A DNA stretch of 5,662 nucleotides from the NCBI GenBank assembly GCA_016220045.1, contig JACRIP010000364.1:1-5662 (forward strand), given 5' to 3'. The position numbers and the translations under genes are program-made. Source of the DNA: Planctomycetota bacterium. Lineage in GTDB: Bacteria > Planctomycetota > MHYJ01 > WSZJ01 > JACPWG01. This document shows positions 1 through 4,274 of this stretch, one piece after another (the first letter of the stretch is position 1; every line of letters starts with the position of its first letter). Below the pieces are notes generated by a model. The model made no database searches and was not told where the DNA came from. It was given only the letters and a program-made list of their open reading frames with translations.

Positions 1-13
1 CGGCCCGTTTGTA

Positions 14-33
14 GTTCCGCCTTCAGGCGGAAC
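14..33. repeat. GTTCCGCC/GGCGGAAC hairpin
   Basis: GTTCCGCCTTCAGGCGGAAC forms a nine-pair stem with a two-base loop. It overlaps the left outer arm of the larger element. The right outer arm at 301-324 contains only one half of this hairpin, so the two ends are not equivalent. Confidence 0.6.
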
Positions 34-137
34 GATGGGCCATTTGCGATTCGTCTTCGGCGTAGGCTCCGCCTGAAGAGGCTGTCGTAAAAGGTCGAAT
101 CGGGCGGAAACGCCTTGCTCTGGGGATCAGGCCAGCC

Positions 138-168
138 CCGCGAGACTCCGGCGCCGGAGACCTCGCGG
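138..168. repeat. Perfect 14-bp palindrome with extended arms
   Basis: CTCCGGCGCCGGAG (146-159) is a perfect palindrome. It is flanked by CCGCGAG (138-144) and CTCGCGG (162-168), which continue the stem after small unpaired bases. Part of it, GCCGGAGACCT (153-163), also pairs with 225-235, giving an alternative fold. Confidence 0.55.
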
Positions 169-190
169 CGCAGGCGGGAAGGCCTGCGCC
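167..190. repeat. GGCGCAGGC hairpin, left copy
   Basis: Arms GGCGCAGGC (167-175) and GCCTGCGCC (182-190) enclose a six-base loop. The unit plus ACAA is repeated in reverse orientation at 238-265 with one mismatch, so each copy can fold alone or pair with the other. Confidence 0.6.
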
Positions 191-241
191 ACAAGGGTTT
201 CGAGCACTTCGAGCAGTGTTCCAAAGGTCTCCGGCAATTGT

Positions 242-265
242 GGCGCAGGCCTTCCGGCCTGCGCC
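242..265. repeat. GGCGCAGGCC hairpin, right copy
   Basis: Arms GGCGCAGGCC (242-251) and GGCCTGCGCC (256-265) enclose TTCC, a perfect ten-pair stem. It is the inverted partner of the copy at 167-190. The left copy has one base changed, which shortens its stem to nine pairs. Confidence 0.6.
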
Positions 266-398
266 GAAGGGCCACGGATCGTTGCCTTTTGCGACAGCCT
301 CTGAAGGCGGAACTACGAACGGGCGGGCCTTGCGAGCAGCATTCCTCGGCCGGGCGACCCTGCTTGCCCGATCGCGATTAGCGTTGTAGTGCCAAGCA

Positions 399-437
399 CC
401 CTGCCCCGCCGCAGCGGGGGAGGGCTGGGGAGGGGGA
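399..437. repeat. C-run/G-run hairpin repeat, copy 1
   Basis: The arms CCCCGC (404-409) and GCGGGG (414-419) enclose the loop CGCA. They are followed on the plus strand by GAGGGCTGGGGAGGGGG (420-436), which holds several G-runs able in principle to form a G-quadruplex. It matches the plan of copy 2 about 130 bp away in the same orientation. Confidence 0.55.
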
Positions 438-532
438 ATGTGCGCGCTACACCTGGCGTCGTCAGCGCCCGCGCCGGATTCACCTGGGCCCGCTGAACGA
501 AACCGCACGGAGGCGGCGGCCCATCTCGCCAG

Positions 533-568
533 CCATCCCCATCCGGGGGGGAGGGTCGGGGAGAGGGG
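533..568. repeat. C-run/G-run hairpin repeat, copy 2
   Basis: The core CCCC-ATCC-GGGG (537-548) is followed by GGGAGGGTCGGGGAGAGGGG on the plus strand. This is the same design as the copy at 399-437: a short C-run, a four-base loop, a G-run, then a purine-rich G tail. Repeats of this type are scattered between genes in many high-GC genomes and may form hairpins or G-quadruplexes. Confidence 0.55.
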
Positions 569-573
569 CCGCG

Positions 574-761
574 GACCCCGGACGACTTGCCCGCCCGTCC
601 CACCCCGACCGCCGGCCCCTGGGCACCCTCCACGCCGGGGGCCTTTCAGGGTCAATGCCCGAGGCGCTCACGCCCGCCGCCAGAGGCGATCGCCCCCCTC
701 CGCGCCCTGGCCAGGAGTTGGCCGGCGGGACCCCAAGCAACGGCCCCGCCTCAGCTAGCAC
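574..761. other. Gene-free stretch downstream of the small-gene pair
   Basis: Frames here encode only proline- and arginine-rich sequence typical of random high-GC DNA. A weak inverted repeat GGCCA-N5-TGGCC lies at 709-723, without a T-run. I see no gene, RNA or clear terminator for the minus-strand cluster that ends at 762. Confidence 0.5.
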
Positions 762-992
762 CTACCCGGGCACTTCGAGCGCCTGGTACACCTTGCCATG
801 TCGCCCCAACCAGGCGACGTCGCCGCGCTCCGCGTGCTCTGCGACCTGGCGCAGCAGTTCAACGGTCTCGGCCTCGATGCACGGCTCGCTCGGGTCATCC
901 TCCGGAATGACCGCCTCGATCTCCACCGCCACGACGAACCGAGGCGTTCGGATCAACCGCGTGCGCCGCACACGCTTGCCGGAAATCCGCAT
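762..992 (-). CDS. Small 76-residue conserved-looking hypothetical protein
   Basis: The protein starts MRISGKRVRRTRLIRTPRF, a basic N-terminus, followed by a strand FVVAVEIEAVIP. An acidic stretch EDDPSEPCIEAETVELL follows, then a helix RQVAEHAERGDVAWLGRHGKVYQALEVPG. The sharp change from basic to acidic halves, the absence of low-complexity sequence and the tight coupling to the gene before it (2 bp gap) argue that it is real. The start is an ATG with only a weak purine stretch (GAGAG) upstream. A single cysteine is present and there is no membrane span or signal peptide. I have an impression of similar small proteins in planctomycete genomes, but no function is known to me. Size and charge would fit a small regulator or an antitoxin-like partner, yet there is no direct support for either. 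Confidence 0.6.
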   Translation of the reverse strand: MRISGKRVRRTRLIRTPRFVVAVEIEAVIPEDDPSEPCIEAETVELLRQVAEHAERGDVAWLGRHGKVYQALEVPG

Positions 993-994
993 GG

Positions 995-1117
995 CTACTC
1001 TCTGTCAAAAAAGTGCACGGTGACCAGCTTGGCCACCCCGCTGCGGCGGAGGTGGGACCACACGGCCAGGATCTCCGTTCCGTCGGGCAGCCGCTCGCGC
1101 ACCCCCACCCCAAGCAC
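995..1117 (-). CDS. Small 40-residue hypothetical protein, possibly an N-terminally truncated remnant
   Basis: After the nuclease stop, the minus strand carries a short frame reading GVRERLPDGTEILAVWSHLRR and ending in AKLVTVHFFDRE. It looks protein-like: alternating beta strands and a turn (LPDGTE), with no low-complexity bias. I place the start at the GTG at 1117, 8 bp after the nuclease stop. A CTG at 1129, overlapping that stop, and internal GTGs are alternatives, and an in-frame stop just upstream limits any extension. No ribosome site is well placed. Its stop is only 2 bp from the ATG of the next small gene, so the two are probably co-translated. Either it is a genuine micro-protein or the C-terminal stub of a longer gene whose 5' part was replaced when the nuclease gene arrived. 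I do not recognise the family. Confidence 0.5.
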   Translation of the reverse strand: MLGVGVRERLPDGTEILAVWSHLRRSGVAKLVTVHFFDRE

Positions 1118-1125
1118 GACCTGGT

Positions 1126-2055
1126 TCAGTCCTTCCCCGAGAGCGCTTCAACCGCTGCCTTGAAGAATGGGGCAAGAGACTCAACACGAGTCTTCCCCGG
1201 CTCGACCTTGAACACCGCCTCCTTCCAGAGCGCATCGTATCGGGTCATCTTTACGCCGGATCGGGAAAGTCGCCGCGCTGTCGACTCCGGCAGTTTGAAG
1301 AAGAAGGCGAACGACTTTGTGCCGATCCACTTGATTCCAAACGCGTTGAAGAAGCCCAACTTGAATCCGCAATAGTGCTTGTTGAATTTCGATTCCAAGG
1401 GCCACGCGTTCTTGCGAACAAAGGCGCAAGTCTGCTCGCAGTATCGAAGGAAGCACTCCGCGCTGGCTCGGTTGTAGTGCGCTTGGTAGAACGCACGATC
1501 GTAGGTCTGCAATCCATGAACTGGCCTGGTCTTGGCGGTGGGTTCCTGCTCAAGCCTGTTGACCAGCAAGAATTCATGTCCGTTCTCCTGCCAACGTCGA
1601 ACCTCGACCAGGTCTACGCTGTAGTCGATCTTCCCCGCCAAGCCGAGTGTCGACCGGTCGATTGATGGAGCGATGATGATGATCCGGACTTCATAGGCGT
1701 CGAAGGACATCGTGACGTCCTCTGGTTGCTCAGGCGCTTCTAGCCAGAGCGACTTGATCGAGTCCGGGTTCGATTCCGCCCAGAAGGCGTACTCAAGAAC
1801 CTGTGGGAGGACGGATGCATCAACAGAGACGTTCTTCAGCTCAACAATGCATACCTTGCCGTCGCTATCCACCCCAACAATGTCCGGGATACCGGGCTTC
1901 CTTCCCCCTCGAACTTGCCGCTTGAGAAAGTAGACGTCCTCAAGCAGGCCCTTGGTCTCGAAGACAGCACGCTCGAACTCCTCCTCCGATCGGAATGGTA
2001 CGGATAGGAGGTTGAGGGTGCTCCCACCGGGACGTTTCCAGAAGAGATTTGTCAT
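1126..2055 (-). CDS. PD-(D/E)XK nuclease-like protein (NucS/DUF91-like N-terminal domain)
   Basis: The 309-residue protein starts at MTNLFWKRPGG behind a strong ribosome site. The N-terminal third has the PD-(D/E)XK layout: an acidic helix EEEFERAVFE (24-33), then IPDIVGVD with D58, then VCIVELKN with E72 and K74, and finally LPQVLEYAFW containing a Q85-xxx-Y89 motif typical of RecB-like nucleases. All expected catalytic residues are visible. The remaining part (about 100-309) has a beta-rich linker with VRIIIIAP (about 125-132) and a C-terminal module rich in aromatic residues (KHYCGFKLGFFNAFGIKWI, KSFAFFFKL) that resembles DUF5655-type accessory domains; this is a weak call. Family members cut DNA, often as stand-alone or restriction-like enzymes. 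Hand counts on four 60-base lines of the gene gave 29, 35, 35 and 31 G+C, against 43 on a line in each flanking gene checked, so composition suggests recent transfer. It lies 170 bp after the toprim gene and may be a separate transcription unit. Confidence 0.82.
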   Translation of the reverse strand: MTNLFWKRPGGSTLNLLSVPFRSEEEFERAVFETKGLLEDVYFLKRQVRGGRKPGIPDIVGVDSDGKVCIVELKNVSVDASVLPQVLEYAFWAESNPDSIKSLWLEAPEQPEDVTMSFDAYEVRIIIIAPSIDRSTLGLAGKIDYSVDLVEVRRWQENGHEFLLVNRLEQEPTAKTRPVHGLQTYDRAFYQAHYNRASAECFLRYCEQTCAFVRKNAWPLESKFNKHYCGFKLGFFNAFGIKWIGTKSFAFFFKLPESTARRLSRSGVKMTRYDALWKEAVFKVEPGKTRVESLAPFFKAAVEALSGKD

Positions 2056-2225
2056 GCGACCTCCTTGAAGGGGATGACCCCGCACACCCTCGACGTGCGC
2101 GATTCGACTTCCCGAGGCGGACGGAAAAGGTGGCGATGCCCCAGGTGTTCGACCAAGGGTCGAGCTCACGCACCACGCCACTCGCTTCGGGCGCGAGCCT
2201 GTCGGCCCGCGCCCCCCCGTCGCGC
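2056..2225. other. Intergenic gap between toprim and nuclease genes, with a small hairpin
   Basis: No gene is visible in these 170 bp. An inverted repeat TCGACC-AAG-GGTCGA lies at 2149-2163. It has a six-pair GC-rich stem but no T-run follows on either strand, so it is not a convincing intrinsic terminator. I found no clear -35/-10 pair for the nuclease. Whether transcription runs on from the ATPase-toprim pair or restarts here cannot be decided by eye. Confidence 0.5.
2059..2066 (-). promoter_or_regulatory. Strong Shine-Dalgarno sequence setting the nuclease start
   Basis: The minus strand reads AAGGAGGT ending three bases before the ATG at 2055. This is close to the full anti-SD complement and decides the start, although the frame stays open for 67 more codons upstream with low-quality sequence. 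A small GGGG-TCAT-CCCC hairpin (2070-2081) lies just upstream. It is the strongest ribosome site in the window. Confidence 0.8.
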
Positions 2226-3056
2226 CTACCCCATCAACTCGACCAGCGCGGCCCACTCGGGGAGCAGACTGAGTACCTCCGCCGGACGCGCGCGCATCCA
2301 GTCGCGGATCGCGCTACGGAACATACCGGGCGTAAGCCCCGCCTGCTGGTGCAGCCAGGGCTGGAGCGCGGCGAGCAGATCCTTGCCCGAGCACCACACG
2401 AGGGCCTCCTCCGGAATCGACAGGAGGCTCTCGGGCAGGCACGCCGTCAGGCGAGCCACCTGCTGTTCCACTTCCTCCCGGCCCAGCGCCGCCTCGATGC
2501 GCCCCCGGAAGCGGTCAAGGTGTCCGCGCGCCCACCCCGCCGTGCCCGCGACGGAGAGATCCGTCGGCAGCGCGATTTCCAGCGTCGTGAGTTCCGCCGG
2601 CCGCGTCGCGAGTTCAAAGCCCGGGGGGTAACCCCGGCGCGCGGTACCCACCACCCAGCGGGCGACTTGGTAGTGCCGAATGCGCAGCGCGGCCTGCACC
2701 AGGGCGGACTCGTACTCGGGTCGCGACCCGCCCCGGGCCGCGACCACGATCGCCGGGTCGAGCAGATAGTTCTCGATCTCGTGCCGACACCAACGCCAGC
2801 CCAGCGGCGAGCCGCGCTCCCGATCTTCCCGATCTACGCTCGGCCGTGTGCGGTCGGCCGGCGGATCGGAGTCGAAATCCCGATCCCGTAGATACCCGAT
2901 GCCTGCGTTCGCGCGCTCCGCGCGCTCCAGGCGAGTCCGCAAGGCCAGACCGCCCTTTCCCGAGCGGGACGGGAGAACAGTCGCACGTCCGGCCAATACC
3001 GGGGTGAGCAACTCGGCGTCCAGCCCGCCCTCGACCAGCAGCAACGCTACAGGCAC
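2226..3056 (-). CDS. DUF4435/TOPRIM-like protein, probable AriB-like effector nuclease
   Basis: The 276-residue protein begins at a GTG overlapping the ATPase stop. The open frame extends further upstream, but that part is only an out-of-frame reading of the ATPase. The N-terminus, PVALLLVEGGLDAELL (2-17), is a toprim first strand with the conserved acidic residue E9. GKGG (33-36) follows. RDRDFD (57-62) supplies the aspartates expected in the second toprim acidic motif. HEIENYLLDP (92-101) is the motif I most associate with DUF4435. Near the C-terminus, WCSGKDLLAAL matches the usual GK(D/E)LL element. No membrane span or signal is seen. In PARIS, the DUF4435 protein AriB is a toprim nuclease that cleaves host tRNA once freed from the ATPase AriA, stopping growth of infected cells. 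The acidic residues are present, so this copy looks active, but its substrate is unknown. Upstream coupling to the ATPase is the main support for the defence role. Confidence 0.82.
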   Translation of the reverse strand: MPVALLLVEGGLDAELLTPVLAGRATVLPSRSGKGGLALRTRLERAERANAGIGYLRDRDFDSDPPADRTRPSVDREDRERGSPLGWRWCRHEIENYLLDPAIVVAARGGSRPEYESALVQAALRIRHYQVARWVVGTARRGYPPGFELATRPAELTTLEIALPTDLSVAGTAGWARGHLDRFRGRIEAALGREEVEQQVARLTACLPESLLSIPEEALVWCSGKDLLAALQPWLHQQAGLTPGMFRSAIRDWMRARPAEVLSLLPEWAALVELMG

Positions 3057-4132
3057 AGACTCCCCCCGGGAAGACGTACTTTCTCCTCTTGCGGCAGCAC
3101 GTCCGCCAGATAGGGGGAGTGGGTGGTGATGATGAACTGGCAGTCGGGGCCGATCTTGCGTAGCGCGGTCAAGAGGGCCTGCTGCTGGGGCGGATGCAGG
3201 TGAAGTTCCAGCTCGTCGATCAGCACGATCGAGTTGCCGATGTCGAGGCGCAGGAAATCGAGGAGCAGGGGAAAAATCGCCTGCTCGCCCGAGGACATTT
3301 CCGCGATATCGTAGCGCCGGCCATCCCGCTCCAGCAGGAAGTAGAAGTCGCGTGGCCGCGGCGCCGCCACATTCGCGCGCGGCTCGATGCCCAGGATGCG
3401 CGTCCGGGGAAACAGTGCGCCCAGATGCCGCTCGAGCTCGGCGATGTAGTCCTTGCCATTCCCCTTCGACACCGAGGTGTGGTAGCCCCACGCCCCGATC
3501 AGGAACTCCCGGAGCTCCCCTACCCCCTGCAACCAGCTCCGGTCAAGGCCATCCGCGGCTTCATCGCGGGCCGAAACAACGGTCGAGAGGTTTCGATTCT
3601 GATCGAAACAGAACACGCCCCCAAGCTGCCGTAGCAGGTGCTTGCGCTCGGGCTGAACCCGGGCGAGGCCCTCGGCGAAATACCGTCCCCAGAACTTCGC
3701 GATCCCATGCGCGGGCTTGGCATGCAACTCGCCGGCGCGGTAGGTCAGCTCGACCGTGTGGTCCTGGTCCTGGAGCCCAACGCCCCAATCCACCGGCGAA
3801 TGGGGAAACGTCCGGAGCCACTCCTCCCGCAACGTTCCGGTCAGGGCGATTTCGTTGGCCGAAAAGCCCACCTCCAGACGAACGCTGGTCGGGCCGAGGG
3901 TCCCCACTCGTTCGGCGAGGAAGCCGCTCCAGTTGAGCTTGCCCGGCTCCGCGATCCGGCGCGTAGCCAGCGAGAGCACCAGGGCGATCGCCTGCAAGAC
4001 GGTGGTCTTGCCTGAGCCATTCTCCCCCAGCAGGGCCGTCAGCGGCCGCGGGCCTCCTGCGGGAGATGAGAGATCCATCTGGAGCTGCCTTACTCCCTTG
4101 AAGTTCTCGATTTCGACGCGACGGAGATGCAT
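3047..4132 (-). CDS. SMC/ABC-like AAA ATPase (AAA_15/AAA_21 type), probable AriA-like sensor of a PARIS-like system
   Basis: This is a 361-residue ATPase. The start MHLRRVEIENFKG is the classic first strand of SMC/RecF/OLD-type ATPases. I chose it because homology begins there, although no good ribosome site precedes it. Walker A is GENGSGKT (36-43). FDQNR (176-180) sits where the Q-loop lobe is expected. The ABC signature is SSGEQ (280-284), Walker B is IVLIDE (302-307), followed by a D-loop-like ELHLHP, and the H-switch is THSP (H338). All ATPase motifs are therefore intact. The middle (about 60-270) is a short insert without the long coiled coil of true SMC proteins. The last codons overlap the next gene by 10 bp, which implies translational coupling. 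An AAA ATPase followed by a DUF4435/toprim protein is the PARIS layout, where AriA holds AriB and releases it on sensing a phage anti-restriction protein. The trigger here is unknown. Alternatives are a split OLD-like ATPase or another ATPase-DUF4435 system. Confidence 0.88.
   Translation of the reverse strand: MHLRRVEIENFKGVRQLQMDLSSPAGGPRPLTALLGENGSGKTTVLQAIALVLSLATRRIAEPGKLNWSGFLAERVGTLGPTSVRLEVGFSANEIALTGTLREEWLRTFPHSPVDWGVGLQDQDHTVELTYRAGELHAKPAHGIAKFWGRYFAEGLARVQPERKHLLRQLGGVFCFDQNRNLSTVVSARDEAADGLDRSWLQGVGELREFLIGAWGYHTSVSKGNGKDYIAELERHLGALFPRTRILGIEPRANVAAPRPRDFYFLLERDGRRYDIAEMSSGEQAIFPLLLDFLRLDIGNSIVLIDELELHLHPPQQQALLTALRKIGPDCQFIITTHSPYLADVLPQEEKVRLPGGSLCL
3060..3066 (-). promoter_or_regulatory. 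Ribosome binding site for the toprim gene, inside the ATPase 3' end
   Basis: The minus strand reads GGGGGAG three bases before a GTG start at 3056. This purine stretch lies within the final codons of the ATPase and supports GTG as the start, because there is no other in-frame start close to the toprim homology. The same six-G run is also where a -1 slip would join the two frames. Confidence 0.5.
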
Positions 4133-4193
4133 GGGGGGCTGCTCTTGGAAAGGTGCGGGAAGCGGAGGAGGGACGGCACAGGCTTCACCGGAG

Positions 4194-4222
4194 AGTGTAG
4201 CACTGAGGTGGCACCCGCGCAA
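4194..4222 (-). promoter_or_regulatory. Candidate sigma70-like promoter for the ATPase-toprim pair
   Basis: On the minus strand, TTGCGC (4222-4217) is followed by exactly 17 bases and then TACACT (4199-4194). The -10 hexamer is preceded by TGC, giving the extended -10 pattern TGn. It matches TATAAT at 4 of 6 positions, while the -35 matches TTGACA only at TTG. The site lies in the 142-bp gap after the membrane protein gene and would leave a leader of roughly 55 bases before the ATPase start. Promoter rules in the probable host group are poorly known, so this is a candidate only. Confidence 0.35.
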
Positions 4223-4274
4223 CGGTCCGGAAGCGTGCAGCGCAACCGCCGCGCTACGCGCCGGCGGCCCGCGT

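Larger units (their letters stand above)
3..324. repeat. MITE-like or REP-derived element with nested inverted repeats
   Basis: The outer arms 3-26 and 301-324 are 24-bp inverted repeats differing at one base. The inner arms 78-94 and 285-301 (GAGGCTGTCG followed by an A-run) are 17 bp with one mismatch. A central pair, 167-194 and 238-265, is 28 bp with one mismatch. On the right, the inner and outer arms abut; on the left, about 51 bp separates them. No frame inside looks coding and no transposase is seen, so any mobility would depend on an enzyme encoded elsewhere. No target-site duplication could be verified, because only two bases lie left of the element. It may instead be several intergenic repeats nested by chance insertion. 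Confidence 0.65.

Noticed and set aside
3..324. CRISPR array
   Set aside because: The repeats are inverted rather than direct, and there are no regularly spaced units or spacers.
23..655. Frames of 210 and 106 codons on the minus strand in the left region
   Set aside because: They run through palindromic repeats and give compositionally biased translations with no protein-like features.
709..723. Hairpin GGCCA-N5-TGGCC as terminator of the small-gene cluster
   Set aside because: The stem is only five pairs and no T-run follows on the minus strand.
2056..2256. Upstream extension of the nuclease by 67 codons
   Set aside because: It has no recognisable sequence and overlaps the toprim gene end, while a near-consensus ribosome site precedes the ATG at 2055.
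2049..2891. Plus-strand frame of 280 codons opposite the toprim gene
   Set aside because: Proline- and arginine-rich, no motifs, and antisense to a gene with clear toprim motifs.
3057..3491. Upstream extension of the toprim frame inside the ATPase
   Set aside because: It is the ATPase read out of frame, with low-complexity Arg/Ala/Pro sequence. Toprim homology starts at the GTG at 3056.
3194..3634. Plus-strand frame opposite the ATPase
   Set aside because: Antisense reading of conserved ATPase motifs, with no domain of its own.
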